Below are positions 24,312-38,700 of a DNA stretch of 64,000 nt, piece after piece. The DNA comes from Dipteronia dyeriana (Eukaryota; Streptophyta; Magnoliopsida; Sapindales; Sapindaceae). Under the pieces are notes generated by a model. The model had not been told where the DNA came from, made no database searches, and saw only the letters and a program-made list of their open reading frames with translations. Both the position numbers and the translations under genes were made by a program. How positions within the stretch are numbered: the first letter of the stretch is position 1; the number at the start of each line of letters is the position of its first letter. The DNA is taken from NCBI GenBank assembly GCA_032871835.1, contig CM065299.1, positions 98,214,652-98,278,651 of the forward strand, written 5' to 3'.

Positions 24312-25200
24312 TTAGAAACATTAAACTTTCGTTTATAACTACATTCGAAATTTTATTTGTTAAAAACACTTTTTTTTTTAGAATTCAGTGTATGTTCATA
24401 AATTATAAAAATACTGATGAATTTATTTTTTTGAAAAAACTGGAAGCAAATTTGAAATCATGACTAAAATCTGAAATCAAACATGAAATCATGACTACAA
24501 ATTTGAAACTTGAAATCTTCTTTAAAAACATAAAATCGTGAAAATTGAAATCTTGATCAAATTAGAATGTTGAAACTTGAAATTTTGGTTAAATTGAAAT
24601 ATTAAAACTTGAAATATTCTGTGTTTCTAGGTTTTTCGTTTTATTTTGAAACTTGAAATCTTGATTAAATTGAAATGTTGAAACTTAAAATAATTAGAAT
24701 GTTGAAACTTGAAATTTTGACTAAATTGAAATGTTAAAACTTGAAATGATCTGGGTTTTTTAGGTTTTTCGTTTTCTTCCTCTTTTTTCTGTAGATCATA
24801 TCACCGTTGAAGGGAGAGTTCGACGACGCTACTGGATAGTCGTGAAGCCCAGGTGATGGCATTCCGGTAAGCTGGTGATGTCATGTGTGAGAGAGAGAGG
24901 AGAGAGAAAGAGAGGTGTGAGAGAGAGATAAAGATGCGAGAGAGAGAAGAGAGGTTCGATGAGAGAGAAAGGAGGCTAGCGACGATTCACCGGCCTTGGT
25001 GACGGTGCCGACGACGATTCGTCGGTACAACATCGATAGGGAGAGGGAGAGATCGGGGAGAGAGAGAGTGTTTGATGATAGTTTTTATATGAGGACATTC
25101 AAGTAATTTTTTTTTAAAATTGTTATTAATGAATAAATTTTCGTTTATGGTTAAAAACGAATTTTATATGTTATATGTGGTTAGTTTTAATAATTTTCAC
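24312..25200 (+). mobile_element. TIR-like element, copy A, with GA-rich core and GAAATnTTGAAACTT repeats
   Basis: The left side (TTTATAACTACATTCGAAAT) and reversed right side share a loose inverted repeat of about 30 bp. Inside are many copies of TTGAAACTTGAAAT-type units (24480-24760), then a GA-rich block (24890-25060). The same order, reversed, is found at 55178-55945, so the two are one family. No coding region. Superfamily uncertain; long AT-rich ends would suit a Mutator-like MITE. Confidence 0.5.
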
Positions 25201-25766
25201 TTTTTTTACTTGGGCAAACAATAATTCTTATCTAAACTTATGAAACAGTCACTTGAAGCTTATCTCAATAAAATAAAATAAAAGTCGGTATCTGTTACGA
25301 TTGTCCTTTATTTTCCCTTGTCGTTGCCGTAATGGGTTTGCAAATTATTGAATTGAACAACCTAATTGCTTGCGATTTGATAGGAGAAGAGAGGATAGCT
25401 TTAGAACTAACCTCTAGTGGGTCGCAGTATTTTAGTATAAAATTTCTAAAATGCACATGGTTGCCTTGTCAGACTCTTATTGGCTCTTCATTGTAACACA
25501 TTAATTCATCAATATTTTAATCTAAATTAAACCTAATCACCGTTTTTCAAAGTCTTGGTTAACCAAAATAAAATTAAAAAAAAAGGTATGATTTCTATCA
25601 GCCACACACAGTGACACTGGATCTCGAGTCTCGACGTTCATAGAACTTTCAATTTCTCTTCGTCGGTGCCTCCTAGAAAGGTTGCAAGTGTAATTTTACG
25701 TCATTACAAATATGAACCACACTGGTATTATCTTTAATGGTTGAAGTAGAAATTGTAAGATTTTAA

Positions 25767-25965
25767 AGATATGTTTGATAAGGAGAAAAAAAAAATAGAA
25801 AGGATGAAAGAATTTGGAAGGATAGAAAATATGAGGGGAAGAAAGAAAAATAATTTTCACTTTAACTATTTGGTAAACAGGAAGGAAAGAAGATTGGATA
25901 GATGATCTTATTTATCAATTTTACTATTTTACTTTTATATTATAATATTTAATAAATAAATATAA

Positions 25966-26000
<35 letters not shown>

Positions 26001-26313
26001 GACATTAAACTTGGTAAATAATTATATATAAAAATTAATACATTATATTTTATAAATTTATTTTTATAAATAAATTTTAAGTAAATTAAAAAAAAGGTAA
26101 AATTATAATTTCATTTAAAGCTAAAAACATAATCACTTTTCTCTTCATTTTTTCTTCCATTTTTGGAAGGATTAAAATGAGTGGGTTTCACTTATTAATT
26201 TTTCCTTCCTTCCACTTTTCTCTCCGTACCAAACAAACACTTTCCCATTTTTTTCTCCCTTTTCCCTCTACCATTTTCTTTCATCTTCTTTTTCCTTCCT
26301 ACCAAACATACCC
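25767..26313. mobile_element. PIF/Harbinger-like MITE with TAA duplication
   Basis: 547 bp. The left end AGATATGTTTGATAAGGAG matches the reversed right end GGGTATGTTTGGTAGGAAG. Both are flanked by TAA (25764-25766 and 26314-26316). The interior is purine-rich on the left, pyrimidine-rich on the right, with a (TA)n run near 25970-26000. Confidence 0.75.
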
Positions 26314-26404
26314 TAAATCTTTGTTGCTCCCACCATTAAATGTTCTAACTTCTAAAACCAAATTGAAAAATAAAAAAAGCAGTATGATCATTTTTTTCCT
26401 TTAG

Positions 26405-26452
<48 letters not shown>

Positions 26453-26559
26453 TACGTAAGATTATTTTTTTTTGACAGAATTTAGGTTAAGAATTAAGAT
26501 TGTTAAAATTCAACATTAATTTTTTTAAAAAAAATTCATACATGGTCAAAAAAACATAA

Positions 26560-26880
26560 AAAAAAAAGTGTAACTGTAAGGTAGATGTGGAACCGAAACG
26601 TAACCGTGTGAAATGAACCGGAACCGGAACCGTAACCGTGGGACTGAAGATTCGGTTCTGGTTCTTCTCCGAAAAAAACCGCCCTGGAACCAACGGTTCG
26701 GTTCTGTTTCCAGAAGAAAAAAAAAATATTTTTCTTATGCTAAAATGTAAAAAAAAAAAATGAATCGAACCGACATAACAGGTGGAACCGGACCGGAACC
26801 GGAACCACCGATCTACGGTTCAGTTTTCGATTCTACTTCTGGCTCCTTCCGAAACCAGAACCGGCTGGAACCGTGGACAT
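26560..26880. repeat. GGTTCC/GGAACC-rich repeat region, possible transposon sub-terminal repeats
   Basis: Multiple GGAACCG and CGGTTC units in both orientations (26588-26700 and 26782-26872) flank an A-rich core. Such clustered short motifs are common near hAT and CACTA ends. No definite TIR or target duplication was found. A (TA)n tract lies just upstream at 26405-26450. Confidence 0.4.
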
Positions 26881-26974
26881 ACATGCGGTAAGGCACCAAA
26901 AACTGCTCAACTATTTCAGTTTACCGATTTGACCTGGCCGAGAGTGATTGAGGTGATGAGTGAAGCCCTGGATG

Positions 26975-27071
26975 ACGCCACGTGTACGGTCCACACCATC
27001 CATTTAGTGATTTAGGTAACGTCAGGTTCAATTTCGAATCAAATCTCACCGCCACCACACACTATATAAAA
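26975..27071 (+). promoter_or_regulatory. Putative core promoter of the REVEILLE gene: G-box and TATA box
   Basis: TGACGCCACGTGTACGG places a CACGTG G-box at 26979-26984, and TATATAAAA at 27063-27071 is a good TATA box about 150 bp before the ATG. G-boxes suit light- or clock-controlled expression, but regulation is inferred from motif alone. Confidence 0.5.
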
Positions 27072-27222
27072 ACTCACTTCTCGTTCACAAAAACTGATCT
27101 CTCTTTCCCTTTCTATCATCAAAGCCTTGTCGGACTTATCAAACAACAAACACTCAAAAGCAGAGTTTACAAGCACCCAAAAAAAAAAAAAAAAAGAAAA
27201 AGACATTTTTCGTATCAAGCTT

Positions 27223-30200
27223 ATGGTGTCCGTGAATCCGAACCCGGCCCAAGGGTTTTTCTTCTTCGATCCCATGAATATGGGCCATCCTGGTATCAAT
27301 TCCATGCCTCCGATTACTCACACTACGACGGCGGTGGCGACGGCGAATATTACTACCGGCGCCGATGCGTCGGCGACCGAAAGTACGAGTTTCAATACGA
27401 TGTCGTTTGCGGAGGATCCGAATAAGAAGATTCGGAAACCGTATACGATTACCAAGTCTAGAGAGAGCTGGACTGATCAAGAGCACGACAAATTTCTAGA
27501 AGCTCTCCAACTGTAAGTTTTATTTCGATTTTATTAAGTAGAAACTGTCTTGATGGCGTTTGGTGAATTTAGTTTTTTGAAGTTGTGTTTGTGTGGCTGG
27601 TGAGAAAACTAGAGAAAATTGTGCTGTGTTGTGAAGAATTAGGGAAATAGGGAAGAATTCGAATCACGGATCTTATTCGTTGTAATGTTGTTTTTGTTTT
27701 TTTGTATTTCATTTTACTTCAGTGAACATGTATACTTTTGTTAGGCTTCAATCTAGGGTGGTTTCATTTTATTACGTAACATGAATGTTTGATTAGAATC
27801 TGTCACATGAAATCGTTTCATTGGGATTTCAGTCATTTGAAAACTTTTTGCAATGGATTTTAATGTTCATCGTATTGCGCTTGATTGTGCTCAGTGGACA
27901 TTGTTTTTTTTTTTTTTTTCTGGACACAATCTGTATGTTTGTATTTCATTTTAGTTTATTTTTTAATGTTTCAATTAATGATGCAGTAGTGTTGGTATAT
28001 TCCGGTTTCCGAGAATCCTGAGGAAAGTAAAAAGAGAAAGAACTGAATTTCCTGCTTTTGTATTGTATTTGGTTTCGGATAGACAAGTATTTTACTTAGT
28101 CCAGCCAAATAGCATTGTTAGACTATGTTAGTTCATGATATATTGATATTGTTTTGGACCTCTCAAGTGAGAATAATGTCAGTGTGAAGTTATCTGAGTC
28201 TGAGATCATGTTTTCTGTCTGTGGTTTCCTTACAATCATGCTGATTTAATCTTCTTTTTTGTTGTGTCATCTTGAGACCAGATTTGATCGTGATTGGAAG
28301 AAGATTGAAGCATTTATTGGGTCCAAAACAGTTATCCAGGTAATTTCAATTTCCTAATCAAATCTGTCACACTGCATATAAAGAAGAACCAAGCTACTAA
28401 TCCACTATAGAATAAGCTTTTTGACACTTGAATTATTATTTATCCAGGTAATTATTTATTTTTTAATACCAATACTTTTCTTTGTCGTGTGTGTCTCTTC
28501 AGATGTCTTTAATGTTAAATCTTATGTTGAGGTTGTTGTTGACTTCTTGCTTCATCACAGTTGTAGCTTACTTGAATTAGATATTTTTAGGAAACAAGCA
28601 TTGGACTCGTTTCTTGAATCTCCTTAGTTCGAGCTGTTTGTGACAACTGAAGATAATCATGATCAGCGGTGTGTTCTTGATATTAAGACATTTAATGACT
28701 TGTGAATATCTTCTTATTATGATTACTTGGAATAATACTAAGTTCACTATGTGGTTAATTTTACTGGTTATATAGTGCTTTTGTCCTGTGCAACTTATAT
28801 ATGATGAGATTTATAGCATCTTTTGATGTGAGTGAAAGAATTTGTATGATGTGTTGGAGAATTCCTCATTAGAGTGTTGGATACCTTCACTTATCGTATG
28901 TCACAAAATTATTATGATTAGAGCAACATGTGCATGAATTTGTTAGTAAATCTTTTCATCCATTCTATAGCTAGTTGTTTACATCTCTTCATCAATAACC
29001 AATCTTCATGGCAGATACGAAGCCATGCACAGAAATACTTTCTGAAGGTTCAGAAGAATGGGACAAGTGAGCATGTACCTCCACCTCGGCCAAAAAGAAA
29101 AGCAGCTCATCCTTACCCACAAAAAGCACCTAAAAATGGTTTGTAGGGCGAGCTATTCCTTCTTTTGTATGTTAAATATTATTTACTGTTTGAGAGGTGC
29201 TTGATTGTGGGACTAATTTGGGATTATATCCTTCCATGCAGCAGCTCCTGCTGTATCCCAAGTTGCTGAACCATTTCAATCTTCATCAGCATTACTTGAC
29301 CCAGGATATGTTTACGGGCAAGATCCATCATCAGTGCTTGGAAACCCAATTCCTGGTGCAACTTTGCCTTCCTGGGATTATAACTCAATGCCACCAGTTA
29401 GTGTGCCACAAGTGACTAAAGGTATCATCTGTCCCACTGCATCTTTGCCAACTCTTTTTTTCCCTATTGAATATTCTATGTAATATCATTTATTACAAGT
29501 ATAAATGCTGTAATTATATCTTAATAATTTGTTTTTTTAGGTGACGTGGGATTGGCTGGACCGAACATTGCTTGCTACAGTAGTAGTAATGAAAGCACTC
29601 CGAGAACTTGGCCAGTTGGTGAAACAATTGACCAGGACCATGGCAAACCTATGAGAGGTTAGTTTCTCTTGCTTGGTGCTGTCTAAGATTTATTTTCTTT
29701 TGTTAGTTAATATTGTTTTTGGTAATGATACTTGTTAAGTGTAGGTGCAGTCGAAGATTTAGTTCTTATTGACTAAAACCATAATGTTCTTTTAAGTTTA
29801 ATGTCCATTTTGATTATACTAAAGTTGATTTCTATAAACTAGCCACGTCCTTTTTATTTGGGGTTACAAAATTATTCTTTTAGCATTTTGCTTAAGTAAG
29901 GTTCTGTATTGAGCTTAATAAAGGGATCATGTCATATAATTTGAACGATATCAATATAGTTTTTATCATGACAAGTTCATGTTGCCTGCTCATGCAAGGG
30001 GTCCTCTGATGGTTTGAGCTCAATGCTGAAAATGTGTAGGCAGCTTTATTAAGGGTGTGGGATGAGGACATAGCCTTTTGGTAGGTTCAAAGTTTGATAT
30101 AAATTTGTTTTTTTAAGGATGTTTCCATCTAGTTTTATGTTGTTATGACAAGATTTTCACAAGTGGAGCTGCATACAATTTGATGGTGTGTAGTCATTTG

Positions 30201-31326
30201 TTGCCTTACTGGGCGATTATCTGTCTTTTAGTATCATAAAACCCGAATACTAAACGAAATACCTTAAGGAATAAGTGTAAGCAACCACAGATTTTCTGGG
30301 AACACCTTTTATCTTATTCCCATCATTGTTCATATCCCACTCCTGATTTGTTTTTTCTTACTTCTCTCTTGTGTTAATAAATTTATTCTCTGCTTTGGTG
30401 CAGTAATGCCAGATTTCGCTGAAGTATACAACTTCATAGGCAGTGTCTTTGACCCTGTTGCGACTGATCATGTGCAGAGATTGAAGCAGATGGACCCAAT
30501 AAATTTGGAAACGGTATGTTGTTTCCCTTGTTGAAATACCTTTAGTATATTTCTATGGTCATCATAGTAATAATGATTTTTTAGAAAGAAAAAAAAACAT
30601 AATCATGTCCTGGAATCTGCTTCTAGTGCATGATTTTCCCTCCCCCTTTCGCCCTCTGCTCTCTCCTTTACATAGAAATACTATTTTAGCCTTGTTTGGT
30701 TTATTATTAATACTTGGGAAAATGTTGCTTTACTTAATGTATATTCTATGGTTCTTTCCCAGGCATTATTGTTGATGAGAAATCTTTCCATTAATTTGAC
30801 AAATCCTGAATTTGAGGATCATGTAAGTGTTTTACTTATTTGCGGCCTTCGTTATTTCTAAAGAGTCAACCGTAATTCACTTTAGTTGTGTTTTCTCGAG
30901 TATGGTCTGTCTGTTCTTGTATATATATGAATCTTTTTTTTTCCCAAGCAAAGTTGTCATGATTTATAAATCTTAAATTGTGAAAATCATTAGTACCACT
31001 TTTTATCACCGGATATGCTGTCTAAATTTTTCTCTGTGAGTTTGGCTTATATTCCTTGTATTAATGGGATGGGTGTATACTTACAACTACTGTAGTCAAT
31101 GTGTATATTTCATGCTCTGAGTCGATAATTTCGTCCTTTCCAGCATTTCTTATAGCCTAGTAGTTTTGAGTCGTAATTTTATGAATCTCTCTCATTAATT
31201 CTTATCACTCTAATGCAGAAAAAGTTGCTTACACTTTATGATGCGGACTCAGCGAGGGCTAAATCAGGTAGCTCTTACGATAATTTGCATGTCACTAAAT
31301 CAGAAAGTGTGAGTCCATCTGCATAA
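27223..31326 (+). CDS. REVEILLE-type single-MYB clock transcription factor (RVE6/RVE8/RVE3/RVE5 group)
   Basis: Eight exons: 27223-27512, 28282-28339, 29015-29138, 29242-29421, 29541-29657, 30404-30513, 30763-30822, 31219-31326; 348 residues, somewhat longer than the roughly 300 of Arabidopsis RVE6/8. 27223 is the first in-frame ATG. The MYB-like repeat spans about residues 75-130, with [20 protein letters not shown] and the SHAQKYF signature at 119-125, then the proline-rich [19 protein letters not shown] conserved C-terminal LCL domain (residues about 257-320) has [18 protein letters not shown] and [20 protein letters not shown]. Family members bind the evening element in clock-gene promoters and recruit LNK coactivators through the LCL domain. 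Position next to ANGUSTIFOLIA suggests orthology with RVE3/ASG4 (At1g01520); position next to CBE1 suggests RVE5 (At4g01280), so it is probably ancestral to both. Confidence 0.93.
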
Positions 31327-32734
31327 GATGGTAAAGGTTATCAGATCTTGATATATATTGTAAGAGACTGTGTCCAGTAAATGCAAGGGAAATTGCAAAC
31401 AGCGTTTTTGATCAGGTTGCGCAAAAAGGGCAAACAGAGTAGGGGTGGTACACTAATGTATATAACTAGGTTATAATAGGACCTATAGTCCACCAAGGAC
31501 GATTGGCTTGTATAGCGTAGCATGTCAATAATACAATATATTTTTCAGTTGATATGTATATAATAGTATAATACAAAGATCTCTTGTTTATCTAGAATCC
31601 AGGGGTTCCAAGTCGGTATGTGTTCAGAGGCTTTGCTTGTATAGATAGTTGGCTGTATAAGATTTCTTGTTGAAATTTTTGAATATATTAGGAATTGTGT
31701 GAAACATTTACATTTGGTTCCTGTAGAGTCGCGCTTGCATTTTCTTTATCAATTGGGTACAAATTATATGCAAAAATCACAAGGGGGGCCAACATACTGT
31801 GCTACTAACATTAATCTCTCCATCAAGTTTTCAAGCTAAATTTTAACAAGATTAATTGTTCTCTCTTTTTAAATCAGTCTCTGAAACTGTTGTTATTTAT
31901 TTTCAATTTTCTTTAAAATACACTCCATTTAAAAATTTATTAAATTCTAAAATTATTTTAAAATATTTTGTTTATCTATTTATATCTTATTTATACACTC
32001 TATTTAATATATATATATTTATATATACAAGTCTTGTATGAATATATCATATGTAGATTATTGATTTTTAAAAAGTTTTGATAATTACATATATTCAATA
32101 CGGACCGACTTGACAATTTTTATAAAAAAAAATTATCAAATCTAAATAAATAAATAAATAGATTATGGAAAAATTATTTTTAACCTTTAATATTTTAATT
32201 GTTTATAACCATTTTGTAATAAAAAAATTCAATCCCTAACCAAAATTATAAAAATACCCCAATCAATTAATATATATATAAATCTTAAGACCTGATTAGA
32301 TAACATTCTTTTGATATAGAAAAACGCAATATAGGATAGATTTTGGGATAGCATTACGTTTGATGCCATGACTTAAAAGTTGGCTGCTTTCACTTGTCTA
32401 ATACTCTTCACAATAGATTTCCAGTAGTGAGCAAGTTATCACGACAAGAAAGAAACAAAAAATTTGAAGGAACATAGAATGACGTTACTAGTATCATGAG
32501 CTACGCAGACCAGTAACCTGAATATGCTGCTAAATTCTGAGAAAAGTTCCAAGTTATCTAGAAATATGAGAAATTTAGCTTGTAGATCTATAAACAGAAC
32601 AGTAAAGGCAGATGACAATACAAGCAACCCATTAATTACACCAATTCAGGAGTCACCCCCATAAAGGGCATGCAAGGAGCTGCATATCTCAGCAAGTTCA
32701 CAATATACACAGAAACCATGAATCCATTACTCCA
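31327..32734. other. Intergenic DNA between two convergent genes
   Basis: 3' flanks of the REVEILLE gene and of the CBE1-like gene on the opposite strand. 31850-32330 is strongly AT-rich. No gene seen. Confidence 0.6.
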
Positions 32735-35700
32735 TTACCTATATCTGGAACCCATGTCTAGCTCTTGATTATACATCCCTTTATTTGGGCCGGCTCCAGC
32801 AAATGGGTGAACGTGCTTCGAGTTCGATCTAAGTTCCATCTCAAGTAGCCTTTGCAGTGCCTCTGGATTGTTGCTTCCACCCCCAATGTCGGGAGCTGAA
32901 GATTTACATGGAAAAAACAAATGTTACTATAATTTGCGATTTTTTTTAAATAGCTAATTAGAGATATCAATTTCCTAAGATATATAGTAAAAACAGCAGT
33001 CAAGCTATGTGGCAGAAGTCTAAATCTCAAATACTTCCTCATGAGGCAAAACTAGTTTGGGAAGAGGGCAGAATTTGGAGACTTGTGTTGCTAAGAAAGA
33101 TGTAGGCACCAAAAGTAGATACATAATTTCTTATTTCTTTGAGAAGATATAAGAATTATATATGGATAAGATCAGAAGACATCAATCATAGGTAAAATAA
33201 AACAACTAAACCCCTGAACAACAGGTTAAAGTTCAACCTTAATGGCTTAATCGGTAGGGTTTTAGAGAGCATTGCCCCCTGAAAGGGTCAAAAATGTATT
33301 CACTGATTCATTCATCAGTGTGTAGGAAACCACATGCCTCAATGGTCACAGAAGCCAGTCTTTGAACTAATCTGAAACTGTCTGAAGGTATTAACGGCAA
33401 TATCTATACAAATAACGCCAAAGTGGTGAGTGATTTACCTGGTGGTGGCATTCCATGTCCGGCAAAATTGGGCTGCTGATGACCAAAAGGGAGACCAGGC
33501 ATTGGGTTTGCATCCTGCATAAAACCAGTCATATGACTGTTTGAATGAGTGTTGGGAAATCCTCGTACTAGGTGAGGCGGCGGAAAATTTCCTGGCATAT
33601 GCATTTGTTGAAACATAGAATGCTGATGGGTGGGAGGATCAAAACCAGCCAATCCAGTGCTGGGGTGATGGAAAGGAGGGCGAGGCATATTGCCAGGGAA
33701 TTGATGGGTTGGTGGAGAATCATGACGGATTATGCTTTCTGGTGACATGAACTTCATCTGAGAATTTATGCCAGTATGATGAGACTCTAATGGATTGAAT
33801 AATTGTCCCACATGATTCAACTGAGGGGGGTGAAGCTGTGCAGAAGATGGTTGGAGATGAAGATTATGGAATGGAATATCTGCCTCCCTAACAGCATAAG
33901 GACCACGACGATAAGGTAAACCTTCTTGACCTCCTGCAATAGGTCTTTCATCCCCAAAGGAAGATTTTAGAGCTGCTAGTTTCTCCGTAATATCAACTGG
34001 TGCAGCATGGGTGGAAAACAATTCAGCTTTTGATGAATTCTTAAGGTGCTTCATTGGATCACCAAGTGTAGTCAAGCTATCCTCTTCAGGAAATCGAATA
34101 TTGGCAGACCTGTCAAAGCCACCGAGTTTAAGCCCCAATTCACTTCGAAATTGTGATGAATCTAATTCAGTTCGACAATTATCGAAACCTATCAAATGCT
34201 CTTTGAGACTATCTGTTTTCATTGGCTCTCTGTGGTTTGATGCCAGAATACTGCTCTCATAACTAGTCCCACTTGATCCTAGCTTTACTTTAGAAGAAAG
34301 TAGACCATCATGCATTTCCAATGCATCATCTGCAGACTCCTTTTGAGCAGATGATGGTACGCCTACTGATTGCAATTCTTTCATAAAAGCTGTCCCAAAA
34401 AGTGTTTCAAGAGTCAGGCTCTTCCCAGAATTGGAAACATTTTCAGCATTTGCATCTCTTGAATCATGAAGACCAGTGCCAATATTTGTTACGTCCACAC
34501 TATGTGGGATCTCTGAAGATCTGATGTCTAGACCGGGGAAAGGTGTCGCATCTTTCAGGTCCGTTGACTTTTGTAACAGTGAAAGGATGTGCTGGGATGC
34601 ATGATTATCAATATTTACTTTTTTCTGTTCAGCTTTTGCATCAACACCCCAGCCTCGCACATTTGGTGGCAAAGTTGCATCACTATCACTAATTCCTGAT
34701 AGAATTGACTGTTCGAGGTCTTCACACGTGAGCACAGCTGGTATTGCTGCTGGCTTATTGATATTAATATTGCACAAATGCTCGGAGTTTTCAATCATGG
34801 CAGATGCTACATTTGGTGCCAGATGCTTGTCCCCAACTTCCGGGGTTTGGGAGGGAAATTTGGGTGGGACGCGATTCGTAACTTTCACATCTGAAACCTG
34901 AGATCCACCTTTTTCACCGCCAACAATTAGTGAGAGCAAGTTGTTTGGCATGCCGGATGACAGATTGGCGACTGGCTTCTTTTCTACAATAATAGTATAA
35001 ATAAAGAAAAAGAAGTTGAATCACATTGCTACATTTAAGCACAAAAATATTGAAGTTATCTAGTTATTTAAAAAAAAAAATTGCACTTTGATGATCACCA
35101 AATAACTTAGTTTGTGAGATCTCAGTACACTTGTGTAGGAGGGTTTAGGATCAAATCCATCCACCATAAGGTATGAGAGGTTTTATGGTTGTCATTTCAG
35201 TTGTAATGTTTTATTTATATGAAAGAAGTCTGAATTCCAAATATTGATATATACATACCTTCTTCAAGAAACCAATGAGCAAACTTTGAAGATTGAACAG
35301 TAGTGGGACTCCACATGTCCTCTGCTTTACTATCATGATGCTAGAGTCATAAAAGATATTGAAAAGTTTCAGATACTTTCATGTAAGAATTCTGTTAATC
35401 ACGAACCAGAAAAGATACATTCAACTAAACACAAAGTTCTTATAAATTTGTGTCAAGTCCAGTATTAGAAACATATTCATTATTTTTTCCCCCATTTGAT
35501 ACCCAGATCAGCAACATATTCATTTATTAGGCTACAGAGAAATACATGAGGACTATACCCATGACACAGTTGAAAAATTTATTTAGCACATGAAATTGGG
35601 ATTTAACATCAGAATTGCAATAGCACCTAATTCTTAACACATACATGTAAAAAAAAAAAAATGAAACTAGATGATAAAAAAATACAAAGCATAAAAACCA

Positions 35701-38700
35701 CTGACATTTAATACCATCTTGACATTTAATCAAATTAGAAAAAATGGCTATGCAATGTCTATTAAAATCTAAAGAAATTCAGAAACACAGAAGATTATAG
35801 AGGGGACTGGAGAAATGCCACTTGAAATTAAAATAATTACCTCAACTAGAATATTGGAGCCACCACCATTTGCTGTTAACACATTGCCAAAAAGCTTATT
35901 TAGAATAGAAGATGGCTGATCTCGACTGGATTCACCCTGAATTTTACTGTCAGCAACCTCAGCATCAAGCTCTATACCCTCACTTTCATCGGATGCTTCA
36001 ACAGCTTTGGAAAGATTAGAAGTCTTGTATAATCGTCCATCCATACCCATTTTCTTATTAGAAACATCTAAAGCTGAAGTCAACTTTTGAACTTTATCAT
36101 TCTCATTATTATGTGAAACATGAACAATAATACTTTCATGCTGATCACTTAAACCAGTTTGTTCTGCAGATTGCTTCTCTTGATTATCGAATGTCCCATT
36201 TAACAAACGCTTACCTTTGCCATGCAAGATACCACCCTCAAGTTCAGAATTTCCAACCTACAGAAGCAACAGACATGTACTTTTAATAAGATATAACAAA
36301 ACGAAGATTCCATACAGGTTACTTTACCCAGAGAATAAACTAAAAGGTTGCGTCATCAACAAACCACAAAATTAAGCACTCAATAAGTACTGAAGTGACT
36401 TTAGTGTGGAAAGATGTCAGAAAATATAGATACAGGACATAAGCAAAAAGATATAAACATTAAAGGGTCAATGACATAAATAACAAAAATTTGGTCCAGT
36501 CTAAATTTCTTAATTAAGTTATAGGTGTTTTTGAAACTTTTCCCAGAAGAGAAAAGAAAGGAAAAATAAGGTATAGTAAAAGTGAATATATCTTAGCAAA
36601 ATTAGTGCAAAGAAAAGAAGGCGATGCGAAACTGTAAATTTAAAAGTTCAACATAAGACAAATGAGATAGAGTAAGCAATTTCAAATCATGCAGATTGCA
36701 TACTTATTGTAGAAACAAGTTCAGAAAAGAAAACCATATCTATGAGTTTAGATTAAGAAAATCACCTCTGATGAATGGGGATGAGCTATAGTTTTAGTTC
36801 CAATATTCCTTTCCAAAGTTGCATTCGCAAAACCTGGAGGCACAAGTGGTCTGGATGCAGGTGTTTGTGTTGGAAGAACAGATTTGTCAGATACATTACT
36901 TGGATCAGGCAGCGATCCAGGTTCATCAAATTGACTGCTTTTATTTGAAACTCCATCATCATCTTTGGAGTCTTCCACCAATGTATCAAACTCATCCTTA
37001 CGCTTGTTTGTATTTAGCTTCTGCTTTTCCTGGAATGCTTTGTGTTGTTCCTTCCTCATCAACTCAAAGGAAGCTGTGAGAAAAGTCAACAAACATTTAG
37101 CTTTTTGTGCAGTGAATTTTCTAGACATAAAACAGCTTTCAGCCACACTAGAGATAAATATATATTTTGCCAGAAGAGACCGACAATAAAAACAATATGT
37201 CAATCAAACAAGTGAACAACTATAAGAGACTTTTACCTCTTCTCTTTTTCTCTTCTTCAGCTCTATCCTCACTTGTGTGCTCAGAAGAACCAAATGTTTC
37301 GTCATTGAGTGAGTCAGTCTCCCTCCTATTATGAGGTACTGCCTGAAAAGTATAGCACAAAAATAATTAAATAAATATGTACATATAGGAGAGGTTCAAA
37401 CAAGCATCATGGTTCTTGTATTTTTTTTGCCAAGATAATTCCTACCACTAAATTTAGAATTACAGGCATTATAGACTTATGGTCAAAGTTTTAAAACTCG
37501 GAAGGCGGGGTGCCTTGAGGCGATCGAGACGACCGCCTCAGCCGGAAAATGGAAAAAAAATTAATTTTTTTTTTTTTTTTAATAGAGTAGAAAATATTCC
37601 ATAATATTCAATAAAGAAGTCATATTCAACAATACAAACATAGTTATCCCAAACAAATTAAACATTACTAAAAAACAATAGATCATAGATGGATTTCCTA
37701 AATTTCAAAGAATATCTACGGAAATTGGCAATGAGAGAACTCGGGAGATCATAATGCAATATATTGGTCTTGTTGTTGATCATCATCAACAAGACCTACA
37801 TGAAGACCTATCATTACTCTTCTATCAATAACAATGAAGAAATCATAGGGTCCTCTAAGATGTTGCAGCTAAAGAGAAGATGAGAAGAAGCGAAGTCGTG
37901 CACTGAAGAAGAGAAGATAGGGTTTTTTACAAAATGCTGTGTTTTGCTGTAAAAATAAATAAATAAACAAATAAGTCAAGAGGCGGCCGCTTCGTGCAGC
38001 GGAGGCGGGATTTTTGTCCAAAACAAACAGTGCGGCCACCTCGGTGCGTTTTCATCGAGAGGCGGGAGAGGGGCATCGAGGCGGCTGCCTCAGACCGAAT
38101 TTTAAAACAATGCTTTTGGATCTAACATATGTTTCTCAATAGTCACTGCAGACAAAGTACTATCTTAACCTTGTAAGGACGAGGTGGCTGATATGGCTCA
38201 TTACTCTTATTGGGCTGATAGTTATCATTAGCTCGAAACTTTGGAGCTGATGCCCCTGTTGCATATCCGGATGGTCTTGCTAGGGAACCACTTCCAAGAA
38301 GTCCATCATGCTCAGGAACTTGCCAAGATCGCCGAGATTGGCTGCCATATCGCCTTCCGGTATCTGCATTATGGTAAGGATAATTTGAGAGATCAGAAGA
38401 TACCACCCTTTTTTTTTTTTAGAAAAGACAGACACACAACACAGCAAAATCATAGAACAACAAAACAGAATACGTACGATGATATTACCGCAGAATTGGC
38501 AAGGATTGACAAAAAAAATCTATGCATTATCACACAGGAATAACTTAAATACTTCAAAGTCCATGGAAGTATGGAACAAGAAAGAGTAACAGTTGAAAGA
38601 AAATAATGTTTATTGCTTCAAAGATATATATAATTTGAATGCATACAAAACACAAAGTGATATGACCAATAATCCTTTTGCCAAAAAGAAAAATCCAAAA

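Noticed and set aside
27154..27486. Overlapping open frames on both strands over exon 1 of the REVEILLE gene
   Set aside because: Arginine-rich shadows of the coding exon, without homology or splice continuation.
34011..34262. 83-codon + strand frame inside the large CBE1 exon
   Set aside because: Antisense shadow of a confirmed exon.
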